Made by a program: the position numbers and the translations under genes
Shown: in pieces, positions 1-7,537 of the stretch
Position numbering within the stretch: the stretch's first letter is position 1
Layout of the letters: each line of letters begins with the position of its first letter
Notes under the pieces: generated by a model
Told to the model about the DNA's origin: nothing
Databases searched by the model: none
The model's input: the letters and a program-made list of their open reading frames with translations, nothing else
From: VBAS01 sp035318985
GTDB taxonomy: Bacteria > Bacteroidota > Bacteroidia > Chitinophagales > Chitinophagaceae
Reading direction: 5' to 3'
Assembly: GCA_035318985.1 (NCBI GenBank)
Contig: DATHDP010000112.1
Location: 25,469-89,468, forward strand
Length of the DNA: 64,000 nucleotides

Positions 1-364
1 TATCTAACAGTGTATATGTCTGTAGCCAGTTGCGGCTTGGGAATTTTCCTTTTGGTTCAGTAAGGCTTCTTTGTTTGATGGTATCCTCTACTTTTCTTAC
101 AATCAATGTTGCTCCGACTTCATTTACCAGTTTATCCCGAAAGTCCAATGCTTCAGGAAAATTATGGCCTGTATCAATATGTACTAAAAGAAAAGGAATC
201 TTACTGGGAGCAAAAGCTTTTCTTGCCAAATGAACCATTGTAATTGAATCTTTACCTCCGCTAAATAATAAAGCAGGCTTTTCAAACTGTGCTGCCACTT
301 CACGAAAAATGTGAATGCTCTCTGATTCTAATTCCTCCAAATAATTAAGATGATACTGACTCAT
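1..364 (-). CDS. cysD: Sulfate adenylyltransferase subunit 2 (partial)
   Basis: CysD is the PP-loop ATPase subunit of ATP sulfurylase, which with the GTPase CysN activates sulfate to adenylyl sulfate (APS) in the cytoplasm. The N-terminal ~121 residues are visible; the gene runs off the left edge. I translated it from the ATG at 364 (MSQYHLNYLEELESESIHIF). Residues 35-40 are the PP-loop SGGKDS, followed by the family blocks HIDTGHNFPE and PSRNWLQTYTLLD. It lies 76 bases downstream of the APS reductase gene on the same strand, so the two steps of sulfate assimilation are probably co-transcribed. Identification is firm for the visible part; the C-terminus cannot be judged. Confidence 0.93.
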   Translation of the reverse strand, partial: MSQYHLNYLEELESESIHIFREVAAQFEKPALLFSGGKDSITMVHLARKAFAPSKIPFLLVHIDTGHNFPEALDFRDKLVNEVGATLIVRKVEDTIKQRSLTEPKGKFPSRNWLQTYTLLD

Positions 365-440
365 GTTTCTTTTATTAGTCTACTAACTTAGTGGGTTGAT
401 GTTTATAAAAAAAAGCCTATAGCTTTAATTATTGTCAACT

Positions 441-1175
441 TTATTTTATCGCCTGGTTTTCCGATTCAGTTTCCGCATGAATATGTAAGCCACATTCCTT
501 TTTACTATTGTCTTCCCACCACCAGCGGCCAGCACGAAAATCTTCACCAGGTTTGATAGCCCTTGTACACGGTGCACAGCCAATGCTTACAAATCCTTTA
601 TCATGTAAAGGATTGTAAGGAACATCATTCTTGCTTACATATTGTTTCACTTGCCCCCATGTCCAGCTAAGTAAAGGATGAAATTTTATAATTTGATTTG
701 CTTCATCCCATTCAAGCATCGGCATATCATGCCTGTTGTTACTTTGCTCTGCACGAATACCGGTGATCCAGATCTTATTTCCCTTTAATGCCCTTTGTAA
801 AGGCTCCACTTTTCTTATATGACAACACTGTTTCCGATTCTCCACCGATTCGTAAAAACTATTCGGCCCTTTTTCGCTTACAAATTCTTGCAATGTGTTT
901 GCATCAGGATAATAAGCAGAAATAGTGAGCCCGTATTTTTCAACGGTTCTGCTCCATGTTGAATAAGTTTCGGGGAAATTTCTGCCTGTGTCAAGTGTAA
1001 ACACTTTTACCGGAAGTTTATTAGATGCAATGAAATAGGTGATCGCCTGGTCTTCCAACCCAAAACTGGTGGAAAACACAACCTCACCGGGAAAGCGGTT
1101 TGCAAGAATTTGTAATTGCTCTGCAATTTCCTTTCCCTTTAATTCATTCAGTAATTCACTTACCAAGGCACTCAT
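441..1175 (-). CDS. cysH: Assimilatory adenylyl-sulfate (APS) reductase
   Basis: Reduces activated sulfate to sulfite, using thioredoxin as donor. The 244-residue protein has the PP-loop-like STSFGLEDQAIT stretch (~35-46) and an LDTGRNFPET motif (61-70). It carries both cysteine pairs that ligate a [4Fe-4S] cluster, Cys117-Cys118 and Cys200-x2-Cys203, and the catalytic cysteine in KKECGLH (Cys228). In the CysH family the CC...CxxC pattern marks the APS-using form; PAPS reductases lack it. APS is therefore the inferred substrate and no APS kinase step would be needed. It sits between a peroxiredoxin (50 bases upstream) and cysD in one minus-strand run. Confidence 0.93.
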   Translation of the reverse strand: MSALVSELLNELKGKEIAEQLQILANRFPGEVVFSTSFGLEDQAITYFIASNKLPVKVFTLDTGRNFPETYSTWSRTVEKYGLTISAYYPDANTLQEFVSEKGPNSFYESVENRKQCCHIRKVEPLQRALKGNKIWITGIRAEQSNNRHDMPMLEWDEANQIIKFHPLLSWTWGQVKQYVSKNDVPYNPLHDKGFVSIGCAPCTRAIKPGEDFRAGRWWWEDNSKKECGLHIHAETESENQAIK

Positions 1176-1225
1176 TTTATTTCCTGTTAGATCTTTTTTA
1201 CTTTATATAGCAGAGCGCATCGTTA

Positions 1226-1861
1226 TTATAAATTCGGTTGTGGTGTATAACGCAAATATGGCTTAACGATCTTTACACCTTTTTGAAATTTCTTTTGTGC
1301 ATCTTCGGTTGAGACCGATAATGCTACGATCACATCTTCTCCATGGTTCCAATCGGCCGGTGTAGCTACGCTATAACCTGCTGTCAATTGTAATGACTCC
1401 AGCACACGCAATACCTCATTAAAATTACGCCCTGTTGTTTGCGGATAAGTAATGATCAGCTTTACTTTTTTATCCGGTCCAATGATGAACAAAGAACGAA
1501 CCGTTTGTGTTAATGATGCATTAGGATGGATCATATCATACAATAAAGAAACATTCCTGTCTTCATCTGCGATCAGGGGAAAATCAATAGTGCAATTCTG
1601 TGTCTCATTTATATCCTTACTCCATCCAATATGTTTTTCGAGAGGATCAACACTCACAGCAAGAACCTTTGTATTTCGTTTTGCAAATTCCTCTTTTAAC
1701 AATGCCGTTTTACCCAGCTCAGTCGTACATACAGGAGTATAATCAGCAGGATGTGAAAAAAGAATACCCCAGCCATTGCCTAAGTATTCGTGAAAATCAA
1801 TTTCTCCTTCGGTTGTTTGTGCCTTAAAATTAGGCGCATCATCACCAAGACGTAGTCCCAT
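1226..1861 (-). CDS. 1-Cys peroxiredoxin (Prx6 family)
   Basis: A thiol peroxidase that reduces hydrogen peroxide and organic hydroperoxides in the cytoplasm. The 211-residue length is typical of the Prx6/1-Cys group. The peroxidatic motif is DYTPVCTTE with Cys45, and the protein continues into the long C-terminal dimerisation region (TPADWNHGEDVIV). It is the first gene of the probable prx-cysH-cysD unit. A good promoter lies 24-55 bases upstream, and a palindrome overlaps its -33 element, so repression by the neighbouring Rrf2 protein is plausible. The link with sulfate assimilation suggests a redox-sulfur regulon. Family assignment is secure; the physiological peroxide is unknown. Confidence 0.93.
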   Translation of the reverse strand: MGLRLGDDAPNFKAQTTEGEIDFHEYLGNGWGILFSHPADYTPVCTTELGKTALLKEEFAKRNTKVLAVSVDPLEKHIGWSKDINETQNCTIDFPLIADEDRNVSLLYDMIHPNASLTQTVRSLFIIGPDKKVKLIITYPQTTGRNFNEVLRVLESLQLTAGYSVATPADWNHGEDVIVALSVSTEDAQKKFQKGVKIVKPYLRYTPQPNL

Positions 1862-1884
1862 AAAAATGATTTTTAGTTGAGCGA

Positions 1885-1916
1885 CGAAGATAGGCCAATT
1901 GCCCTACCCTACCAAC
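1885..1916 (-). promoter_or_regulatory. Bacteroidota-type promoter of the peroxiredoxin-cysH-cysD unit
   Basis: Read on the minus strand there is TTGG (1913-1916), a 20-base spacer and TATCTTCG (1885-1892), which matches the Bacteroidota -33/-7 pattern (TTTG...TA-N2-TTTG). The start codon at 1861 is 24 bases beyond the -7 element. The rpsP promoter in this window has the same spacing and the same -7 octamer, which supports the call. Confidence 0.6.
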
Positions 1917-1923
1917 CGGGTAG
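1909..1923. promoter_or_regulatory. Palindromic operator candidate CTACC-N5-GGTAG
   Basis: The perfect inverted repeat CTACC (1909-1913) / GGTAG (1919-1923) has a 5-base centre and covers the -33 element of the peroxiredoxin promoter. A dimeric regulator bound here would block RNA polymerase. The Rrf2 gene ends 21 bases away and is the obvious candidate, but that link is inference. Confidence 0.45.
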
Positions 1924-1944
1924 ACTGCTTTTGGCAAAATTATA

Positions 1945-2358
1945 TCATGGCATGGAAGCAAGGTCTACAAGTGTTCGTTTCTCGAGTACATTTAAAGTGG
2001 CATCCCTCACTTCGATCATAATATCATGCAGTGCACATTTCTTTTCATCACAATTTTTACAACGTTCATAAAAATAAAGACTTACACACGGTAGCATAGC
2101 AATTGGCCCATTTACCTTCCGAATTATATCTGCCACTCGCACTTTAGCTGGATTTTTTACTAAAAAATATCCGCCTCCTTTTCCTTTTTTGCTGTCAAGT
2201 ACTCCAATTACTTTTAATTCAAGTAAAATATTTTCAAGAAACTTAAGAGGTATCTTTTTCTTTTTTGCTATTTCAGAAATAAGCACCGGTCCTTCCTGGT
2301 ACTTTTCGGTAAGGTAGGACAATGCTTTTAATGCGTATTGTGATCGTTTAGATAGCAC
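1945..2358 (-). CDS. Rrf2-family transcriptional regulator with a cysteine cluster
   Basis: A 137-residue protein with the Rrf2 winged helix-turn-helix at the N-terminus (MLSKRSQYALKALSYL..., then the KGKGGGYFLVKNP wing at ~58-70). The C-terminal half has Cys91, Cys100, Cys103 and Cys108, spaced like the iron-sulfur ligands of IscR/NsrR-type regulators, so a redox- or Fe-S-sensing repressor is likely. It is 2 bases downstream of the OsmC gene and directly upstream of the prx-cysH-cysD promoter, which contains a palindrome. Proposed role: control of sulfate assimilation and peroxide defence (inference). The exact subfamily (IscR, CymR or NsrR-like) cannot be decided by eye. Confidence 0.88.
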   Translation of the reverse strand: MLSKRSQYALKALSYLTEKYQEGPVLISEIAKKKKIPLKFLENILLELKVIGVLDSKKGKGGGYFLVKNPAKVRVADIIRKVNGPIAMLPCVSLYFYERCKNCDEKKCALHDIMIEVRDATLNVLEKRTLVDLASMP

Positions 2359-2360
2359 TA

Positions 2361-2756
2361 CTATAAAATTTCAAGAGTGAAATGAATTGGTGAATTTTTT
2401 TGCAACATGGCAGATACGCCACAATATTTTCCCAATGAAAGATCGATTGCTTTTCTCACCTTGTCTTCATTCTCTTTATCGGTCCTCATTTTATAAGCAA
2501 TATAAATGTCTTTATAGACTTTTGGGAAATCTTCTGTTTGTGCCGCTTTTACTTCAATTGAAAACTCAGTGAATTCAACCCGCATTTTTTTTAAAACATC
2601 TACAACATCAATACCCGAACAACCAGCTAACCCAGATAATAAAAGTGCTTTGGGGCCAAAGCCATGTTTGCGGCTCCCGTCAATTTTTATTGTATTGTGA
2701 TCAAGACTGCTTGTGAATTCATGATCCTTATGCCATACCGTGTTTGTTATTGTCAT
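2361..2756 (-). CDS. OsmC/Ohr-family protein (YhfA-like)
   Basis: A 131-residue protein of the OsmC fold, a small dimeric thiol peroxidase family. It has the two conserved cysteines: Cys46 in SGLAGCSGIDVVDVLKKM, at the start of the long central helix, and Cys112 in LGKYCGVSAML. Length and sequence are closer to the YhfA-like branch of Bacteroidota than to classical Ohr. Its start codon overlaps the CDF stop in an ATGA arrangement, and the Rrf2 gene follows after 2 bases, so CDF-OsmC-Rrf2 is a tight operon. Peroxidase activity is known for the family, not shown here. Confidence 0.85.
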   Translation of the reverse strand: MTITNTVWHKDHEFTSSLDHNTIKIDGSRKHGFGPKALLLSGLAGCSGIDVVDVLKKMRVEFTEFSIEVKAAQTEDFPKVYKDIYIAYKMRTDKENEDKVRKAIDLSLGKYCGVSAMLQKNSPIHFTLEIL

Positions 2757-3745
2757 ACGCGATGCTTTTGATCCTGTAAAACATTTTCCAATGTCCAGTC
2801 AATTCGTTTTTCAAAGTTATGTTTTCGTTCGTTACAATTTTGTTTATTACATACTTTGCATGAAAAGGGCAAGCAACCATCTACATGGACAAATAATTCA
2901 ACCGATTCTCCGAATTCCTGGCGCACAAGAAATGATAACGCCTCCACTTCAGCATGAGCCTCATTTACATTCAAATACCAGGGAACTGTAAGGTGACAAT
3001 CAATGTGCAGAATTGAACCATATTTGATCACACGAAGATTATGAAGGTCTACCCAATTCTCTCTTTTGTTTTTATTTAACAGGTCGACTATTTTTTTCAG
3101 CAATTCAACATCTGCTTCATCCATTATACCTGCAATAGATCTGCGTAAAATTTTATATCCCGTATAAATAATTATTACACCAAAAATGATCGCAACAACA
3201 GGGTCGATCCATTTTAGTCCCGTAAAATAAATTAATATCAATCCAACAATGATCCCGAATGTAGAATAGCTATCGCTTTTTAAGTGTTTACCACTAGCTG
3301 TCAATGCTATTGAGTTGCTATTCTTTCCTTTTCTTTCGGTTATCAGCCCGACAACGAAATTGACGATAGCCGCTGCAGCAACCAGGTAAATTCCATAATC
3401 AAGTTTTTGTAATTGGACCGGTTCAATTAAACTTCTTACGGCTTTATAAATAATTATAGCACCGGCCGATGTGATCAATGTTCCTTCAATAGCTGCTGAA
3501 AGAAATTCTGCCTTACCATGGCCATAAGGATGATTTATGTCGCGGGGTTTCGCCGCAACATACAAGCTGTAAAGTCCGATAAAACCTGCAGCAACATTTA
3601 CAATACTTTCCAGTGCATCCGTAAGTATGGAAACAGAGTTTGTAAGATAATAGGCAATAAATTTTGCGACAAGCAGTATTACTGAAATACCCGCTACCCA
3701 TTTTTGTAATTGTAAATTTTGTGCTTGTGCTTTCAAAAGCCTCAA
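2753..3745 (-). CDS. Cation diffusion facilitator (CDF) transporter
   Basis: A 330-residue inner-membrane metal/proton antiporter. The N-terminal ~210 residues form the transmembrane domain with family blocks LTDALESIVN (41-50) and NHPYGHGKAE (71-80). The C-terminal cytoplasmic domain (~215-300) is the usual metal-sensing ferredoxin-like fold. The end has an unusual cysteine-rich tail (VDGCLPFSCKVCNKQNCNER) with five cysteines, which could bind metal or sense thiol redox state. It is the first gene of a CDF-OsmC-Rrf2 operon, 16 bases downstream of the LptF/LptG-family gene. The metal (zinc, iron or manganese) cannot be assigned. Confidence 0.9.
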   Translation of the reverse strand: MRLLKAQAQNLQLQKWVAGISVILLVAKFIAYYLTNSVSILTDALESIVNVAAGFIGLYSLYVAAKPRDINHPYGHGKAEFLSAAIEGTLITSAGAIIIYKAVRSLIEPVQLQKLDYGIYLVAAAAIVNFVVGLITERKGKNSNSIALTASGKHLKSDSYSTFGIIVGLILIYFTGLKWIDPVVAIIFGVIIIYTGYKILRRSIAGIMDEADVELLKKIVDLLNKNKRENWVDLHNLRVIKYGSILHIDCHLTVPWYLNVNEAHAEVEALSFLVRQEFGESVELFVHVDGCLPFSCKVCNKQNCNERKHNFEKRIDWTLENVLQDQKHRV

Positions 3746-3761
3746 TTATAACAATGCAATA

Positions 3762-5189
3762 TTATCCCGTTCTTTTGAAAACGGTCTTGATTTTTCTCCA
3801 GCTTCTGAAATAGAATTCTTTATTCATCAGGTTTGAATCCCGCATAGCTTTATAAGTGAGAAAGAAACCAACCGGCAGAAGAAAAAGTGTCGCCATCCAC
3901 ATTCCTCCAAATGCGGTCATCACATTTTCTTTTGCATACTTTTCGCCGCTAGTATTAAAAAAGAAGAAGAACATAAAAAGTAAAATGGCAATAACAAGGG
4001 GCGTTCCAAGGCCGCCTTTTCGTATAATAGAACCTAAAGGCGCCCCAATAAGAAACAAAACAAGACAGGCTAATGATAAGGTGATCTTTTTATGCCATTC
4101 GATCTTATGCAGGCGAAGATCTTTTTGCTTTACCATGAATTCTGTATTGGTGATCTCAGAATTTAATGTAATCGAACCAACTATTGCACCTGCTTTTTGA
4201 TTAACCGCGAATAAGCAACTATCAGGAATTAATTGTTCAAATCTCTTTACTGTGTCTTTTGGCAACACCGGTTTTACATAACCGCTATCCAGGTACTTTG
4301 AAAAAGTTAAATTAGAAAATATATCCTGTTTTACTTTTTTTGAATATTGACTAACGTCCTTTTGAAGTGAGTCTATCGCTTTCGACAATTGTCGCATACT
4401 TTGCATTCGTTGATTCGTTCTGTTTACTGTGTCAGATGTACGTTTTTGCAAACCAAGAGAGCTCAGATCAAATTGTTTACTGTATTCTTTAAACCCTATC
4501 CTGATAAATTCGGTGTTCTTTGCATACTTGTCACCTTTTTCCTGGTAACGCCACCCATCTTTTAAATTAAACTCCAAAAATCTTTTGTTCCCTGTCGTAC
4601 GCATGATACCACTGTTAGCAATAATAAAATTATCCTGCAGGTTATTTGGACCTTTTTCATAAATGATCACATCATTTATAACACTGTCATTTTCTTTTTT
4701 TCCGATCTTTATTGAAAACCCGTCTATCTTATCATAGAAAACTCCTTCCTGGATATCAAATGCAGGTTTTGACCAAACAATATCCGCTAACAATGTTTGT
4801 GATTTTAAGACAGCCACAGGAATAATATAATTCGAAAACAAAAATGCCACTCCGCATATTAATAAACTAACTACAAATAGCGGACGCATAAATCTAAGCA
4901 ATGAAATACCTGAAGCTTTTACAGCAACCAACTCCATGCTTTCTCCAAGATTACCAAAGGTCATTAATGATGAAAGCAAAACTGCAAGTGGCAGGGCAAG
5001 CGGTACCAAGGCGGCACTTTGATACCATATAAATTCAAATATAACTTTTGTAGAAAGTCCCTTACCAACAAAATCATCGATCCATAACCAAAAAAATTGC
5101 AATATTAAAACCAGCAGCGTAATAAAAAATACGGCAATGAACGGCCCGACGAATGCTTTGATAACAAGTTTATCAAGTTTCCTAAACAT
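3762..5189 (-). CDS. LptF/LptG-family permease (YjgP/YjgQ)
   Basis: An inner-membrane subunit of the LptB2FG ABC transporter that extracts lipopolysaccharide and passes it to the periplasmic bridge. The 475 residues show three N-terminal membrane helices (starting ~residue 13), the block LPLALPLAVLLSSLMTFGNL, a large periplasmic beta-rich insert (~130-370), and three C-terminal helices beginning near LACLVLFLIGAPLGSIIRKG. It is longer than the E. coli proteins (~360), as is usual in Bacteroidota, because the central part is extended (a helical MRQLSKAIDSLQ segment). LptF and LptG cannot be told apart from this sequence alone. Confidence 0.88.
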   Translation of the reverse strand: MFRKLDKLVIKAFVGPFIAVFFITLLVLILQFFWLWIDDFVGKGLSTKVIFEFIWYQSAALVPLALPLAVLLSSLMTFGNLGESMELVAVKASGISLLRFMRPLFVVSLLICGVAFLFSNYIIPVAVLKSQTLLADIVWSKPAFDIQEGVFYDKIDGFSIKIGKKENDSVINDVIIYEKGPNNLQDNFIIANSGIMRTTGNKRFLEFNLKDGWRYQEKGDKYAKNTEFIRIGFKEYSKQFDLSSLGLQKRTSDTVNRTNQRMQSMRQLSKAIDSLQKDVSQYSKKVKQDIFSNLTFSKYLDSGYVKPVLPKDTVKRFEQLIPDSCLFAVNQKAGAIVGSITLNSEITNTEFMVKQKDLRLHKIEWHKKITLSLACLVLFLIGAPLGSIIRKGGLGTPLVIAILLFMFFFFFNTSGEKYAKENVMTAFGGMWMATLFLLPVGFFLTYKAMRDSNLMNKEFYFRSWRKIKTVFKRTG

Positions 5190-5239
5190 AATTTATACTC
5201 TTATGAGCGAAGCCAGTTTCCAGTTCCTATTTTTGATCA

Positions 5240-5851
5240 ATGATACAACAAACAAAAATACAATTTTTGCCGACTGAGATGGAATTAGTATCAAGTCCTG
5301 ATATTATTTTAACAAAGAATGCCATTCTTCAAAAAATAAAATCATTCTTTGAAGAGTTGCAGATGAAACAACAAGATATTTTAAAAAAGTATTCATCTCA
5401 ATTACCGGAAGAAGTACTTAAAATTTCACCCAAGATCTCAAGAGGAGAAAATTATAAAGGTTTGCCCTGGCTCGTTTTGGATAACCCCCGGTATTTTCAG
5501 CATAATAACATTTTTGCTATCCGTACTATGTTTTGGTGGGGAAATTTTTTCAGTATCACACTTCATCTATCTGGTAATAATAAAAATGATCTCTTAAAAA
5601 ACTTAACCGATAACGTTTCATTACTGACAAAAAACGATTTCTATATATATAACGGAATAAAAGAATGGGAGCATGATATAGATCCGGATTCTTATAAAAA
5701 ATTATCTGTTATCAACGAAGATGAATTACAAAAAATATTCTCGGCAAATAGTTTTTTGAAACTGGCAGTAAAATTTACAGTTGAATCCCTGGAAACTGTT
5801 GAAGATAACCTGTTGAGGAATTATGAACTACTGGTAAAATGCTGCTGTTAA
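5240..5851 (+). CDS. Conserved hypothetical protein (203 aa)
   Basis: I do not recognise this family. It is a soluble-looking 203-residue protein without signal peptide or membrane helix, with an N-terminal helical segment (KNAILQKIKSFFEELQMKQQ) and an aromatic centre (GLPWLVLDNPRY..., then TMFWWGNFFSITLHL). The aromatic, buried-looking core suggests a folded domain. It is divergent from the LptF/LptG gene (50-base gap) and overlaps the end of the START-like gene by 4 bases in convergent orientation. Codon use resembles its neighbours, so it is probably a resident gene. Confidence 0.75.
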   Translation: MIQQTKIQFLPTEMELVSSPDIILTKNAILQKIKSFFEELQMKQQDILKKYSSQLPEEVLKISPKISRGENYKGLPWLVLDNPRYFQHNNIFAIRTMFWWGNFFSITLHLSGNNKNDLLKNLTDNVSLLTKNDFYIYNGIKEWEHDIDPDSYKKLSVINEDELQKIFSANSFLKLAVKFTVESLETVEDNLLRNYELLVKCCC

Positions 5852-6228
5852 TTACTACCAAGACGATGAAAAAGTTCTTTCACCTGGTAATTCCAAACCA
5901 TGCTCTGGTCTTTTATCTCTTTCTTCTCTGCAAAATCCTTTATAACAAGAATTGTTTGATTAGTAACTTCTGATTTTTCAATTTTGAATTCAAAGAATTC
6001 TTCTTTTGGTGTATGCAGCCAGTGAAACCTGATGAACTTGTCTTGTTCTTTTTCCAATACTTCTGCTTTCTCAATAGTACCATTCCATGTAAAACTGAAA
6101 ATATTATCTCTATCATCAACTCTATCCGCAAACCATTCCTGTAATCCTGCTGGTGAAGCAAGGAAATCATATAAAATAACAGGCGAACATCTTACGGGGA
6201 ATTCTAAAGTGTATAACTGTTTTGCCAT
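5848..6228 (-). CDS. START-like/SRPBCC-fold protein
   Basis: A 126-residue cytoplasmic protein that resembles the START-like (SRPBCC, Aha1-type) proteins widespread in Bacteroidota. It begins with the strand-plus-helix pattern LEFPVRCSPVILYDFLASPAGLQEWFADRV, continues with FSFTWNG and FIRFHWLHTP, and ends in a long helix (~100-120). This fold makes a hydrophobic pocket for lipids or other ligands; no ligand can be named. It is divergently oriented to rpoD across a 309-base gap. Confidence 0.75.
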   Translation of the reverse strand: MAKQLYTLEFPVRCSPVILYDFLASPAGLQEWFADRVDDRDNIFSFTWNGTIEKAEVLEKEQDKFIRFHWLHTPKEEFFEFKIEKSEVTNQTILVIKDFAEKKEIKDQSMVWNYQVKELFHRLGSN

Positions 6229-6537
6229 TCTGTTTATTCATTAATAAGGTATCCAACTCGTGCAATAATAAAAAATTAATCAGTCAGTCAAAGTATTTTC
6301 CCTATTATTTTTCCCAGAATCCTTGTTTATTAATGTGGAGAGAAAATAAACCTATTAATGCTTCGTTAATACCTTACCAAAGAATATTTTGGACGTATCG
6401 CTTATTTGACTAAATTGCTTTGACGTTCAATACGTTCTGAGGATCAAGAAAAACTGTGAGGATTTTTTGGGTAGCAATTACCAAAACTAACCAATATTCT
6501 TTTTTACCCTAAAAAAACCTAAACACCCAATATACCT
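6229..6537. other. 309-base divergent intergenic region upstream of rpoD
   Basis: This gap separates the START-like gene from rpoD. I see no gene or RNA in it. The only promoter-like pair for rpoD is weak: TTTG (6405-6408), a 22-base spacer and TACGTTCT (6431-6438), about 100 bases before the start codon. The last 90 bases are A/T-rich with poly-A and poly-T tracts. Confidence 0.4.
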
Positions 6538-7413
6538 ATGAGCATGAGGCAACTCAAGATCACGAAGTCGATTACGAATCGTGAATCGCAAAGTCTGGAA
6601 AAATACCTGCAGGAGATCGGCAAGGTAGAATTAGTTTCCCCCGAAGATGAAGTAAAACTGGCTCGCCTTATAAAACAAGGTGACCAAAAAGCTTTGGATC
6701 GTTTGACCAAGGGCAACCTTCGTTTTGTGGTATCTGTTGCAAAACAATACCAGAACCAGGGACTATCATTACCTGACCTGATCAATGAAGGCAATCTCGG
6801 CCTGATAAAAGCCGCCCAGCGTTTTGATGAAACCCGTGGTTTCAAATTCATTTCTTACGCCGTTTGGTGGATACGCCAAAGTATTCTTCAATCCTTAGCT
6901 GAACAAGCTAGAATTGTTCGTCTTCCTTTAAATAAAGTGGGGCTTACCAATCGTATTCAAAAAACTTACTCGCAACTGGAGCAGCAGTTTGAAAGAGAAC
7001 CTTCTACTGAAGAGGTTGCTGAGGCTTTAGAAATGGATATTGAAGAAGTAGCCGCTTCAATGAGTATTTCATCCCGTCACATAAGTATGGATTCTCCTAT
7101 GTCTGAAGGAGAAGAGAATACATTGCTGGATGTACTTGAAAACCCAAATGCTGATAAAACAGATGGCGACCTCGTTTATAATCAATCGTTGAAAACCGAA
7201 ATAGAAAGAAGCCTGACCACTTTAACCGAAAGACAAAAAGAAGTGATCTGCTTTTTCTTCGGCATAGGCGTTGACCATCCTATGAGCCTTGAAGATATTG
7301 GCGAAAAATTCAGCCTGACAAGGGAAAGAGTTCGTCAAATTAAAGACAAGGCTATCACCAAATTGAAAACAAACACACGTTGCCAGGTTCTCAGAACTTA
7401 TTTAGGCGCATAA
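6538..7413 (+). CDS. rpoD: Primary RNA polymerase sigma factor (sigma-70, RpoD type)
   Basis: The main sigma factor of Bacteroidota. The 291-residue protein lacks region 1.1 and the long non-conserved insert of proteobacterial RpoD, as is normal for the phylum. Region 1.2 starts at SLEKYLQEIGKVELVSPEDE; region 2 contains LRFVVSVAKQYQNQGL, DLINEGNLGLIKAAQRFD and FKFISYAVWWIRQSI (-10 melting and recognition). Region 3 follows (~125-205), and region 4 ends in LEDIGEKFSLTRERVRQIK, the -35-type helix-turn-helix. Two start codons are possible, 6538 and 6544; related proteins usually begin MRQLKI, which favours 6544. A strong hairpin follows at 7479. Confidence 0.95.
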   Translation: MSMRQLKITKSITNRESQSLEKYLQEIGKVELVSPEDEVKLARLIKQGDQKALDRLTKGNLRFVVSVAKQYQNQGLSLPDLINEGNLGLIKAAQRFDETRGFKFISYAVWWIRQSILQSLAEQARIVRLPLNKVGLTNRIQKTYSQLEQQFEREPSTEEVAEALEMDIEEVAASMSISSRHISMDSPMSEGEENTLLDVLENPNADKTDGDLVYNQSLKTEIERSLTTLTERQKEVICFFFGIGVDHPMSLEDIGEKFSLTRERVRQIKDKAITKLKTNTRCQVLRTYLGA

Positions 7414-7463
7414 CAACTAAAAAACAGAAACACTGAAATAAACTTCTACACTTAACTAATACT

Positions 7464-7471
7464 TATCTTTG
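7464..7471 (+). promoter_or_regulatory. Probable -7 element (TATCTTTG) before ffh
   Basis: TATCTTTG at 7464-7471 is an exact TA-N2-TTTG match, the Bacteroidota -7 consensus, 66 bases before the ffh start codon. No TTG is found at the expected -33 distance. If it is used, the transcript would begin next to or inside the hairpin at 7479-7509. Confidence 0.35.
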
Positions 7472-7478
7472 CCAACTT

Positions 7479-7509
7479 AAAAAGTGAACTTTAACTAGGT
7501 TCACTTTTT
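7479..7509 (+). terminator. Intrinsic terminator or 5' hairpin between rpoD and ffh
   Basis: A perfect 11-base-pair stem, AAAAAGTGAAC (7479-7489) with GTTCACTTTTT (7499-7509) and a 9-base loop, followed by a T-rich stretch. It would terminate rpoD transcription. Because the stem is flanked by A and T tracts it could also cap the ffh leader RNA. Confidence 0.7.
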
Positions 7510-7537
7510 GTTTTGTGTAAATGAAATAATTCTCAAT

